Source of the DNA: Roseomonas sp. CECT 9278
Lineage (GTDB): Bacteria > Pseudomonadota > Alphaproteobacteria > Acetobacterales > Acetobacteraceae
Assembly (NCBI RefSeq): GCF_918698155.1
Contig: NZ_CAKKLX010000013.1
Location: 1-64,000 of the forward strand
Length of the DNA: 64,000 bases
Reading direction: 5' to 3'
The translations under genes and the position numbers were made by a program. Shown in pieces: positions 53,507 through 61,254 of this stretch. How positions within the stretch are numbered: position 1 is the first letter of the stretch; each line of letters opens with the position of its first letter. The notes under the pieces were generated by a model that did no database searches, was not told the origin of the DNA, and saw only the letters and a program-made list of their open reading frames with translations.

Positions 53507-53920
53507 GCCCTCAGACGGCGGGCGGGCCGCATCCGCGGCCCTTGCCTTCGCGCCATGCGCTGCGGCGCTGGCGGCGGCTGGCAGTCTGGGCGCGGTCGCG
53601 CCGTGCGCTCCCGGATCGCGCATGGGCGCGATCCGAGTCTTCGTGATGGCCCTCAGACGGCGGGCGGGCCGCATCCGCGGCCCTTGCCTTCGCGCCATGC
53701 GCTGCGGCGCGGGCGGCGGCTGGCAGTCTGGGCGCGGTCGCGCCGTGCGCTCCCGGATCGCGCATGGGCGCGATCCGAGTCTTCGTGATGGCCCTCAGAC
53801 GGCGGGCGGGCCGCATCCGCGGCCCTTGCCTTCGCGCCATGCGCTGCGGCGCGGGCGGCGGCTGGCAGTCTGGGCGCGGTCGCGCCGTGCGCTCCCGGAT
53901 CGCGCATGGGCGCGATCCGA
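53507..53920 (+). repeat. Post-stop structured repeat (family A), locus 3
   Basis: Three units with a strict 142-bp period start at 53507, 53649 and 53791. The third ends at 53920. Each starts GCCCTCAGACGG and ends with CGGATCGCGC ATGG GCGCGATCCG. Stem I (GGGCCGC ATCC GCGGCCC) is at 53524-53541 in unit 1. The units are nearly identical: one T/G change near 53580 distinguishes unit 1. The array fills the 439-bp spacer between convergent genes and stops about 20 bp before the deacetylase stop codon. Confidence 0.9.
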
Positions 53921-53939
53921 AGAAGGGAGTTCGCGTGCG

Positions 53940-54851
53940 TCAGGCGCGCTGGGTCATGCCCGCCTGCTGCGCGCACCAGCGCGCCACTTCCTCATGCGTG
54001 CCGAACCACACGCCGGGCGTGCCCTTCATGTGCGTGACAAGGCGATCGAGGAGCGCAATGCGGCTGCGGTGGCCGATCACGTGCGGGTGCATGGTCAGCA
54101 GGAACAGGCCGCCCTCGGCCAGCGCGCCTTCGAATTCGGCGCGAAAGATCTCCTCGACCGCCGAGGGCGGCGTGTAGGGGCGCAGGCCCGAGAAGCGCAG
54201 CATGTTGAAATACACCGCGTCGTCGCGGATCCATTCGGGCGGCAGCTCGACGATGCCGGTCGGCTCGCCCTGCACTTCCAGTTCGTAGGGATCGTCATCG
54301 GCCATCAGCGACGAATCGTAGAGCAGGCCGAGCTCCTGGATGATCGACATGGTGTCGACCGAGAAATCCCAGGATGCCGTGCGGATGCCCACGGGGCGGC
54401 GGCCGGACAGGCGTTCCAGCGTGTCGGCGGCGCGGAAGGTCAGGTCGCGCTCGACACCCGGCGGCAGTTGCGTGTTCGCCTCGTGGATCCAGGAATGGAT
54501 GCCGATCTCGTGGCCCTCATCGGCCACCGCGCGGATTTCATCCGGGTGCAGCAGCGCCGAGACCGCCGGGTAGAAGAACGACGCCTTGACGCCATGGCGG
54601 GCCAACAGCGCGCGGATGCGCGGGATGCCCTGCCGCGCGCCGTATTGCCCCTGGCTGATCCGCATGGGGCTCTCGTCGGAATCGCGCAGCGGGATGGTCT
54701 CGTGGTCGGCGTCGAAGGACAGGCTGACGGCGCAACGCGCCCCGCCAGGCCAGGTCGACGGCGCCAGCGACCGCCCGGCGCGCGCGCGGCCCACGATGTG
54801 GCGCCATTGCGGCTCGCTCCAGTCCCAGGGGGAAGGCTTCGCATCGCTCAT
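53940..54851 (-). CDS. Polysaccharide deacetylase family protein (NodB fold)
   Basis: The 303-residue protein has the NodB deacetylase fold: LSFDADHETIPLRDSD with the metal/catalytic Asp pair, HEIGIHSWIHEANTQL carrying the metal His pair, RTASWDFSVDTMSIIQELG, and LTMHPHVIGHRSRIALLD near the end. These bind a divalent metal and remove acyl groups or hydrolyse C-N bonds. The set PuuE/allantoinase-like members is an alternative to polysaccharide substrates, as there is no signal peptide. The longer frame upstream is not supported by homology. It diverges from the amidase operon. Confidence 0.88.
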   Translation of the reverse strand: MSDAKPSPWDWSEPQWRHIVGRARAGRSLAPSTWPGGARCAVSLSFDADHETIPLRDSDESPMRISQGQYGARQGIPRIRALLARHGVKASFFYPAVSALLHPDEIRAVADEGHEIGIHSWIHEANTQLPPGVERDLTFRAADTLERLSGRRPVGIRTASWDFSVDTMSIIQELGLLYDSSLMADDDPYELEVQGEPTGIVELPPEWIRDDAVYFNMLRFSGLRPYTPPSAVEEIFRAEFEGALAEGGLFLLTMHPHVIGHRSRIALLDRLVTHMKGTPGVWFGTHEEVARWCAQQAGMTQRA

Positions 54852-55271
54852 CGGTGGTCTCCGCGTTGGCTCGTGGCACGCTACCCCTGGCCTGCGCGCC
54901 GTCAACGGCGCGGGCGGCGGGCATGTCGCGCGGGCTCCGGCCTTGGCAGCCGCACCGGGCGCGGGCGCGCGCCTGCACGGGCTGGTGCGATCGATACCGC
55001 GACCCCTCCCCTTGCAGCGTCGCTGCCGCGCGGATGGCGACCTGCGGCAGCCCCGGCGCCGTGCAGGCCGTGGCGGACGCAGCCGGGAGCGCACGCCACC
55101 TGCCGCAGCCGATCGCGCGGAACGCCACCCCGGCCCGCGGCGCGGCGCGCGATCTCCCGCGCCGGCCGCGGCCGGAGGGGTGGCGAGCGCTCCGCGCCGG
55201 CGCACCGCGGGCGCTGGCGCATGGACCGATCGCCACGGCGCGCGGCACACGCTGTAGCTTGTTGTTTTCAC
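54852..55271. other. Divergent spacer without recognised gene
   Basis: This 420-bp segment separates the deacetylase and amidase genes, which face away from each other, so promoters for both must be here. It is highly GC-rich, with open frames on both strands that I cannot link to any family and that lack convincing ribosome sites. The final part (TTGTTTTCAC near 55261-55270) is AT-richer and runs into the 49-bp repeat. Confidence 0.5.
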
Positions 55272-55320
55272 GGGCATCTTCACCCGATCAGGTGATTCCC
55301 TCCGACCGGGATCTGCTCTA
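55272..55320 (+). repeat. 49-bp dispersed repeat, copy 2
   Basis: GGGCATCTTCACCCGATCAG through TCTGCTCTA. It is 41 of 49 identical to copy 1 (94-142). The TCACC, GATC, GGTGA core keeps the palindrome of copy 1 despite base changes. It ends eight bases before the amidase ATG, so it would be in the leader or overlap the promoter. Confidence 0.65.
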
Positions 55321-55328
55321 GATGGGCC

Positions 55329-56738
55329 ATGCCCGACACCGATCCCGCCCTGATGTCCGCCGAGACGCTGCTCGGCCTGTATGCCCGCCGACGGCTTTCG
55401 CCGGTGGAGGCACTGAAATCCGTGATGGAGCGCGTTGCGCGCTACAACCCCTGGGTCAATGCCTTCGCGGCCATGAACCCGCAGGCGCTGCGTGCAGCCG
55501 GCGAGAGCGAGGCGCGCTGGGCAGCCGGGCGCCCGATCGGCCCGCTGGATGGCGTGCCCGCCACGGTGAAGGACCTGCTCAACATGGCGGGGTTCCCGAC
55601 CCGCCGCGGGTCGCGCACCACCGACACCACGCCGGCCACCGAGGACGCACCCGCGGTGATGGGGCTGAAGGAATCGGGTGCCGTCATCATCGGCAAGACG
55701 ACCACGACCGAATTCGGCTGGAAGTCGCCCGGCGACTGCCCGCTGCACGGCATCACGCGCAACCCCTGGAACCCGCAGCGCACGCCGGGCGGGTCGAGTT
55801 CCGGCGCGGGCGCGGCGGGGGCGGCCTGCTTCGGGCCGCTGCATGTCGGCACGGATGCCGGCGGGTCGATCCGCATCCCCGCCGCCTATTGCGGGCTGGT
55901 GGGCGTGAAGCCGTCCTTCGGGCGCATCCCGCAATGGCCGCTCGGCGCCTTCGGGCATGTGGCGGTGGCGGGGCCGATGACGCGCACGGTGCGCGATGCG
56001 GCGCTGATGTTCGGCGCCATGGCGCGGCACGACATCCGCGACCCCTATGCGCTGCCCGACGATCCGCGCGACTGGCGCGCCGGCATCGAGGATGGCGTCG
56101 CCGGCCTGCGCGTGGCGGTGGTGCGGCGGATGGGGTTCGAACCGCCGCTCGATGCCGATGGCGCCGCCGTGCTCGATGGCGCGGCGCGGATGCTGCAGGA
56201 ACAGGGCGCGATCGTCGAGGAAGCCGATCCCGGCCTGCCGGATACGCGCGCCATCTTCGGGCGCGTCTGGGGCGTGGCGCTGTCGCGCGTGCTCGCCGCC
56301 ATCCCGGAGGAGAAGCAGGCGCTGCTCGATGCCGGCATGGTCGATGTGGCGCGCCGCAATGGCGCGATGTCGGCGGTGGACTACCTGGCCGCCGAGGCGA
56401 TGCGGCTGGAGGCCGCCCACGCCATGGCGCGCTTCCACCAGCGCTACGACCTGGTGCTGACCGCCTGCACGCCGACCGCCGCCTTCGCCGCCGACCAGCC
56501 GACGGTGCAGCCGGAGCAGGCGCTGTGGCGCGACTGGGCGCCCTGGACCTTCGCCTTCAACCTGACGCGCCAGCCTTCGATTTCGGTGCCGGTGGCGCTG
56601 GATGGCGAGGGCATGCCGCGCGCCGTGCAGGTGGTGGCGGCGCTGTATCGCGACGACATGGCCTTCCGGGGCGCCCGCGCGCTGGAACGCGCCGCGACGC
56701 TGCCCCTCGCCGACCTCGCCGCGGCGCAGCCGGCATGA
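55329..56738 (+). CDS. Amidase (amidase-signature family)
   Basis: The 469-residue protein has the amidase-signature triad: Lys81 (TVKDL), Ser156 in GGSSSGAG, and nucleophile Ser180 in GTDAGGSIRIPA; the 24-residue Ser-Ser spacing matches the family. It hydrolyses a carboxamide to an acid and ammonia. No GatB/C partners occur and no signal peptide is present. It is first in a run with a PhnA-domain protein, FAH, Bug and M20, consistent with a pathway for an amide whose acid product is processed by the FAH enzyme. The next gene's ATG overlaps its stop. Confidence 0.92.
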   Translation: MPDTDPALMSAETLLGLYARRRLSPVEALKSVMERVARYNPWVNAFAAMNPQALRAAGESEARWAAGRPIGPLDGVPATVKDLLNMAGFPTRRGSRTTDTTPATEDAPAVMGLKESGAVIIGKTTTTEFGWKSPGDCPLHGITRNPWNPQRTPGGSSSGAGAAGAACFGPLHVGTDAGGSIRIPAAYCGLVGVKPSFGRIPQWPLGAFGHVAVAGPMTRTVRDAALMFGAMARHDIRDPYALPDDPRDWRAGIEDGVAGLRVAVVRRMGFEPPLDADGAAVLDGAARMLQEQGAIVEEADPGLPDTRAIFGRVWGVALSRVLAAIPEEKQALLDAGMVDVARRNGAMSAVDYLAAEAMRLEAAHAMARFHQRYDLVLTACTPTAAFAADQPTVQPEQALWRDWAPWTFAFNLTRQPSISVPVALDGEGMPRAVQVVAALYRDDMAFRGARALERAATLPLADLAAAQPA

Positions 56739-57031
56739 GCGGCAGCGACGACTACGTCTATGACGAGGCGACCGGCGAATGGCGCCCGGCCGGCGAGATG
56801 CCGGCGGCGGCGCCCGCGCGCGTGGTGCGCGATGCCAGCGGCAACGCGCTCGCCGACGGCGATTCCGTGACGGTCATCAAGGACCTGAAGGTGAAGGGCG
56901 CGGGGCAGACGCTGAAGCAGGGCACCGTCATCCGGTCGATCCGCCTGACGGAGAATGACGAGGAGATCGACTGCCGCTACGACGGCATCAAGGGCCTGGT
57001 CCTGCGGACCGAATTCGTGCGCAAGCGGTAG
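56735..57031 (+). CDS. PhnA-domain protein without zinc ribbon
   Basis: The 98-residue protein has the C-terminal PhnA/YjdM domain: VRDASGNALADGDSVTVIKD, LKVKGAGQTLKQGTVI and a final IKGLVLRTEFVRKR. The four-cysteine zinc ribbon that normally starts PhnA is missing; the head is acidic and Tyr-rich (SDDYVYDEATGEW). The family's real role is not settled: phosphonate links are historical. It overlaps the amidase stop (ATGA), so it is translated with it, and may be an accessory factor for one of these enzymes. Confidence 0.85.
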   Translation: MSGSDDYVYDEATGEWRPAGEMPAAAPARVVRDASGNALADGDSVTVIKDLKVKGAGQTLKQGTVIRSIRLTENDEEIDCRYDGIKGLVLRTEFVRKR

Positions 57032-57043
57032 GGGGAATTTCGG

Positions 57044-57919
57044 ATGCGGCTGGTCACGTTCAGGGATGGCAAGGGCACGCGCATCGGCGCGCTGGATGAT
57101 GCGGGGAAGGTGCTGGACCTGGCGGCGGCGGATGCGTCGCTGCCGCGCGACATGCTGGCGTTGATCGCCGGCGGCGAGGCCACGCTGGCGGCCGCGCGCG
57201 CGGCCGAAGCGACGGCGCCGGTGGCCGCGGATGCGGTGCTGCTGGCGCCGATCCCGCGCCCGGCGAAGAACATCTTCTGCGTCGGCAAGAACTATCACGA
57301 GCACGCGAAGGAATTCGCATCGTCCGGCTTCGACGCCACCGCCAAGGAGGTGGTGCCGGAGGCGCCGGTGGTGTTCTCCAAGCCGCCCACCTGCGTGATC
57401 GGGCCGGGCGAGCCGATCCCGTCCTTCCTGGATACGTCCAACAGCACGGACTACGAGGGCGAGATCGCGGTCGTGATCGGGCGCGGCGGGCGCGGGATCA
57501 GCGAGGCGGACGCCTATGCCCATGTGTTCGGCTACACCATCGTCAACGACGTGACCGCGCGCACGCTGCAGCACAAGCACCGCCAGTGGATCCTGGGCAA
57601 GGGGATCGACGGCTATGCGCCGATGGGCCCGGCGATCGTCACCGCCGATGCGGCTGGCGTGCCGCCGAAGCTGTCGATCTCGACCTGGGTGAATGGGGAA
57701 CTGCGCCAGCGCGCGCCGGTCGACGACCTGATCTTCGGCATCCCGATGCTGATCGCGACCATCAGCGCGGCGATCACGCTGGAACCCGGCGACATCATCG
57801 CCACCGGTACGCCGGCGGGGGTGGGCATCGGCTTCTCGCCACCAAAGTTCCTGAAGAAGGGCGACCGCGTGAAGATCGAAGTGCCTGGGATCGGCGTGCT
57901 GGAGAATCCAGTCGCATGA
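57044..57919 (+). CDS. Fumarylacetoacetate hydrolase family protein
   Basis: The 291-residue protein has the FAH fold: KNIFCVGKNYHEHAKEF (75-91), EGEIAVVIGRGG (138-149) with the metal-binding Glu residues, NDVTART (168-174) with the third metal ligand Asp169, the GKGIDGYAPMGP loop and a final ATGTPAGVG. Members include hydratases, hydrolases and decarboxylases of keto acids from aromatic breakdown. It is 12 bp after the PhnA-domain gene, in the amidase operon, so it probably handles a downstream carbon skeleton from the same pathway. Confidence 0.92.
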   Translation: MRLVTFRDGKGTRIGALDDAGKVLDLAAADASLPRDMLALIAGGEATLAAARAAEATAPVAADAVLLAPIPRPAKNIFCVGKNYHEHAKEFASSGFDATAKEVVPEAPVVFSKPPTCVIGPGEPIPSFLDTSNSTDYEGEIAVVIGRGGRGISEADAYAHVFGYTIVNDVTARTLQHKHRQWILGKGIDGYAPMGPAIVTADAAGVPPKLSISTWVNGELRQRAPVDDLIFGIPMLIATISAAITLEPGDIIATGTPAGVGIGFSPPKFLKKGDRVKIEVPGIGVLENPVA

Positions 57920-57959
57920 CGTGACGCGGCGGCCATCACCAACGGGAGGATCAGCGACA

Positions 57960-58928
57960 ATGCAACGCCGGAGCCTGATCGCGGGGGCATCTCTGCTGCC
58001 GCTTGCCGCCCATGCGCAGACCGAGACCTTTCCCGCGCGCGCCGTCACCATCGTCGTCGCCTTCCCGCCCGGCGGCCAGGCCGATGTGGTGGGCCGGCCG
58101 GTCGCGGCGGGGCTGGAGCGCATCTGGCGTGTCGCCGTGCCCATCCAGAACCGCGGCGGCGCGGCGGGTGCCATCGGCAATGCGGCGGTCGCGCGTGCCA
58201 CAGCGGATGGCTACACGCTGCTGATGGCGCTGTCGTCCATGGCGCTGCTGCCCGAAGCCGCGCGGGTGAACGGGCGCGAGCCGACCTATGCGACCGACAT
58301 GCTCGCGCCCATCGCGCTGTTCGCCGCCGACCCCACGGTGCTGGTGGTGCCGTCCGCCAGCCCGGTCCGCGGGATCGAGGACTTCATCGCCGATGTGAAG
58401 GCGCGGCCGGGGCAGGTGTCGTATTCCTCGGCGGGGAACTATTCCGCGCTGCATGTGCCGATGGCGCAGTTGTCGCAGGCGGCGGGGCTCGACATGCTGC
58501 ACGTGCCCTTCCAGGGCGGCGGGCCGGCGCTGACGGCGCTGCTGGGCGGGCAGGTGCAGTGCCTGGCCTCGGGCCCGGGGCCGATCGCGCCGCATGTGCG
58601 CGCCGGCACGCTGCGCCCGATCGCCACCTGGGGCCGCACGCGCCTGGCCGGCTTCGCGGACGTGCCGACGCTGATCGAGAAGGGCTTCCCCGACTGCGAA
58701 TTCTACATCTGGGTCGGGCTGTTCGCGCCGGCGGCGACACCGGCGCCGGTGATCGCGCGCATCCGCGAAGCAAGCGCGCAGGTTGCGCGCGACCCGGAGT
58801 TCGTCCGCGTCATGGCGGCCAGCGGCAATACGCTCGACTTCCGCGAGGGCGAGGCCTTCCTGCGCTTCTACACCGAGGACGCCGCACGCCTTGTCCGCAC
58901 CGTGCGCGCGCTGGGCAGGATCGAGTAG
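57960..58928 (+). CDS. Bug family (TctC-like) binding protein, orphan 5
   Basis: The 322-residue protein starts after AACGGGAGGA. The signal QRRSLIAGASLLPLA is short, with cleavage near AAHAQ. The ligand loop reads VAFPPGGQAD and the second loop ATADGYTLLM. C-terminal region EAFLRFYTEDAARLVRTV departs from the usual KWAEV helix. It is the fourth gene of the amidase operon, 40 bp after the FAH gene, and is the natural candidate to import the substrate or intermediate. No permease adjoins. Confidence 0.92.
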   Translation: MQRRSLIAGASLLPLAAHAQTETFPARAVTIVVAFPPGGQADVVGRPVAAGLERIWRVAVPIQNRGGAAGAIGNAAVARATADGYTLLMALSSMALLPEAARVNGREPTYATDMLAPIALFAADPTVLVVPSASPVRGIEDFIADVKARPGQVSYSSAGNYSALHVPMAQLSQAAGLDMLHVPFQGGGPALTALLGGQVQCLASGPGPIAPHVRAGTLRPIATWGRTRLAGFADVPTLIEKGFPDCEFYIWVGLFAPAATPAPVIARIREASAQVARDPEFVRVMAASGNTLDFREGEAFLRFYTEDAARLVRTVRALGRIE

Positions 58929-58985
58929 CCCCCTTCCCGCCGCGCCGCGCCGGTGCCAGCCTGCGTGCCCGCCGAGGAGACACGC

Positions 58986-60164
58986 ATGACCACCGAAGCC
59001 GCCATCACCGACTGGATCGCATCGCAGAAGGACGCGATGCTTGCCGAGATCGAGGCGATGGTGAACACCGATGGCGGGTCCTACGACAAGCCCGGCGTCG
59101 ATCGCACCGGCGCGCAGGTGGTGCGTTTCCTGGAGGCGCACGGCATCGCGACCGAGGCGGTGCCGCGCGAGAAGCATGGCGACTGCATCCGCGGCATCGT
59201 CGAGGGCGGCCATGCGCTGGGTACCGGCAACCAGCGGTCCAACATCGTGCTGATGGGCCATCGCGACACGGTCTTCCCGAAGGGCGAGCCCGAACGCAGG
59301 CCCTTCCGCATCGAGGGCGCGCGCGCCTATGGCCCCGGCGTCGCCGACATGAAGGCGGGCATCGTGATGAACATGTTCGTGCTCGCCGCCTTCGCGAAGT
59401 TCGGCGGCGCGCCCGGCCCGCTGGTCGGGCTGTTCACCGGCGACGAGGAGATCGGCAGCCCCGAAGGCCGCCCGGTCATCGAGGCCGAGGCGGCCAACGC
59501 CCGCGTGGTGTTCAATTCGGAACCTGGCCGGGTCAGCGGCAATGTCGTGAAGGCGCGCAAGGGCGGCGTGTTCTCGGTGGTGGATGTCGAGGGCAAGGCC
59601 GCGCATTCCGGCGGCAATTTCGAAGCCGGCATCAGCGCGATCGGCGAGGCGGCGCACAAGATCGTGGCGATCCATGCGCTGACCGACCTCAAGCGCGGCA
59701 TCACGCTGAATGTCGGGCTGATCGAAGGCGGGCAATCCGTGAATACCACCGCGCCGTCCTGCCGGTTCCAGATCGACCTGCGCACCATCGACCTGGCCGA
59801 CCGCGACGAGGTGATGGGCAAGATCCACGACATCGTGGCGCGGGCCTACGTGCCCGGCACGCGGGCGACGCTGACCATCAAGGGCGAGTTCCGCCCGCTG
59901 AACCCGACGCCCGAGAGCGAGCGCGTGTTCAGCGTGTACCAGGCCGCGGCGGCGGAGAGCGGGCTGAAGGTCGAGGCGGAATTCACCGGCGGCTGCGCCG
60001 ATTCCGGCTTCACCGCGGCGCTGGGCGTGCCGACGCTGTGCGGCGTGGGGCCGGTTGGTGGGCTGGCGCACAGCCCGCAGGAGTACCTCGAGGTCGAGAG
60101 CATCGTGCCGCGCGCGCAGGCGATGGCGCGCGCGATCATCCGGCTGGAGCAGGCGGGGCTGTAG
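58986..60164 (+). CDS. M20 family peptidase (glutamate carboxypeptidase-like)
   Basis: The 392-residue protein belongs to the M20A-type metallopeptidases. Metal ligands are visible as His92-Asp94 (GHRDTVFPKG), the bridging Asp121 (GPGVADMKAG), Glu154-155 catalytic pair (TGDEEIGSPEG), Glu179 (NSEP), and the C-terminal His in GLAHSPQEYLE. The dimerisation domain opens GKAAHSGGNFEAGISAI. It cleaves an acyl amino acid or glutamate conjugate. It is in the amidase/FAH/Bug run, 57 bp after the Bug, and its product fits the same catabolic pathway. Start ATG follows GAGGAGACACGC. Confidence 0.92.
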   Translation: MTTEAAITDWIASQKDAMLAEIEAMVNTDGGSYDKPGVDRTGAQVVRFLEAHGIATEAVPREKHGDCIRGIVEGGHALGTGNQRSNIVLMGHRDTVFPKGEPERRPFRIEGARAYGPGVADMKAGIVMNMFVLAAFAKFGGAPGPLVGLFTGDEEIGSPEGRPVIEAEAANARVVFNSEPGRVSGNVVKARKGGVFSVVDVEGKAAHSGGNFEAGISAIGEAAHKIVAIHALTDLKRGITLNVGLIEGGQSVNTTAPSCRFQIDLRTIDLADRDEVMGKIHDIVARAYVPGTRATLTIKGEFRPLNPTPESERVFSVYQAAAAESGLKVEAEFTGGCADSGFTAALGVPTLCGVGPVGGLAHSPQEYLEVESIVPRAQAMARAIIRLEQAGL

Positions 60165-60180
60165 CGCCCGCGCCGCGGTG

Positions 60181-60206
60181 GCGTGATCCGTCGCGGCGGA
60201 TCACGC
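60181..60206. terminator. Hairpin between convergent M20 and Bug genes
   Basis: GCGTGATCCG and CGGATCACGC make a perfect 10-bp stem around a TCGCGG loop, 16 bp after the M20 stop and 11 bp before the end of the convergent Bug gene. Bidirectional terminator inferred; no T tract. Confidence 0.65.
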
Positions 60207-60217
60207 GCGGGGGCGGC

Positions 60218-61186
60218 TCACCCGCGCCAGGGGCGCACCTGCCACAGCCGCTTCAGATTGTCGTCGATGGTCTGCGCGAAGGCCTTGTATTCCGCCCCGA
60301 CCAGCGGGCGCAGCGGCATGTGCTGGCGTTCCGCCTCGCGCCGGAAGCCTTCGTCGTTCAGCGCGGCGCGGAAGGCGGCCTCCAGCCGCGCCACGATCGG
60401 CGCGGGCATGCCCGGCGGCCCGACGATCCCGCGCGACGCACCGCCGACGATGTCGATGCCCAGTTCGCGGAAGGTCGGCACGTCGGCGGCCTCGGGCTGC
60501 CGGCGCGCGCCGCCCTGCGCCAGGATGCGCAGGCGCCCCTCGCGCACCAGCTGCGGGGCGTCGTTCACGTTCAGCACCGCCAGGTCCATGTTGCCGCCGA
60601 GCAGTTGCGGGATCAGCGGCGCCGCGCCGGCGAAGGGCACCTGAACCATGGGCGGGGTGTTCGCCGCGGCCTCGAAGGCCAGCATGAACAGGTGGTCGTC
60701 GCTGCCGATGCCGGTGGTGCCGTAGGTGACGTGGTTGGGCCGTGCGCGCGCCGCGGCGACGATGTCCGCCACGGAGCGGAAGGGGCTCTCGGTGCGCACG
60801 TAGAAGGCGTTGGCGTCCTCGACGATGTTGCACAGGAAGGTGAAGTCCATCGCGCGGTAGCGCACCTGGCGTTCCAGCGGGATGGCGTTGTGCGCGGGGA
60901 TGGTGGTGGCACCGATCGTATAGCCGTCCGGCGCCGCGTTGAAGGTGGCTTCCAGCCCGATCTGCCCGGCAGCACCCGTGCGGTTGACGATGACCGGGCG
61001 CATCCCCGGGATCTGCGCGGCGACCAGCGGCATCACCAGGCGCGTCATCACATCCACGCCGCCGCCGGCGGGAAACGGCACGATCACCTCGACCGGCTTG
61101 TCGCCCGGCCAGGCGGCCTGGGCACGCAGCGTGGCGGGCGCGGCGAGCACCCCCGCCCCGGCAAGCAGGGCGCGACGGGTCGTCAT
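60218..61186 (-). CDS. Bug family (TctC-like) binding protein, tandem copy 1
   Basis: The 322-residue protein has the signal TTRRALLAGAGVLAAP and ligand loop VPFPAGGGVD, then AAPDGYTIGAT. The block VGGASRGIVGPPGMPAPIVA in the second half and ending WQVRPWRG are nearly the same as in the next upstream gene (61255-62223), which ends FARRPWRR. The pair forms a distinct subtype with PGGGVD rather than PGGTTD. It is the second gene of a two-gene run on the minus strand, 68 bp after the first. No permease nearby. Confidence 0.91.
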   Translation of the reverse strand: MTTRRALLAGAGVLAAPATLRAQAAWPGDKPVEVIVPFPAGGGVDVMTRLVMPLVAAQIPGMRPVIVNRTGAAGQIGLEATFNAAPDGYTIGATTIPAHNAIPLERQVRYRAMDFTFLCNIVEDANAFYVRTESPFRSVADIVAAARARPNHVTYGTTGIGSDDHLFMLAFEAAANTPPMVQVPFAGAAPLIPQLLGGNMDLAVLNVNDAPQLVREGRLRILAQGGARRQPEAADVPTFRELGIDIVGGASRGIVGPPGMPAPIVARLEAAFRAALNDEGFRREAERQHMPLRPLVGAEYKAFAQTIDDNLKRLWQVRPWRG

Positions 61187-61254
61187 GGCGTTGGGTCCTC
61201 CCAGGATTTCGTTACGGGAAGGCTAGGCGTCGCCGCGACGCACCCGCAAGGATT

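Noticed and set aside
53507-53920. Coding sequence within the 142-bp repeat array
   Set aside because: Frames through the repeats (for example LRRRAGRIRGPCLRAMRCG) are by-products of the repeat. Base changes between loci preserve hairpins rather than peptide.
54852-55271. A gene in the deacetylase-amidase spacer
   Set aside because: Several frames of 70-150 codons are open on both strands, but all have shuffled Arg/Ala/Pro composition typical of non-coding GC-rich DNA and no homology.
56735-57031. Phosphonate utilisation gene phnA
   Set aside because: There are no phn genes nearby, and the zinc ribbon is missing. The family name does not prove a phosphonate role.
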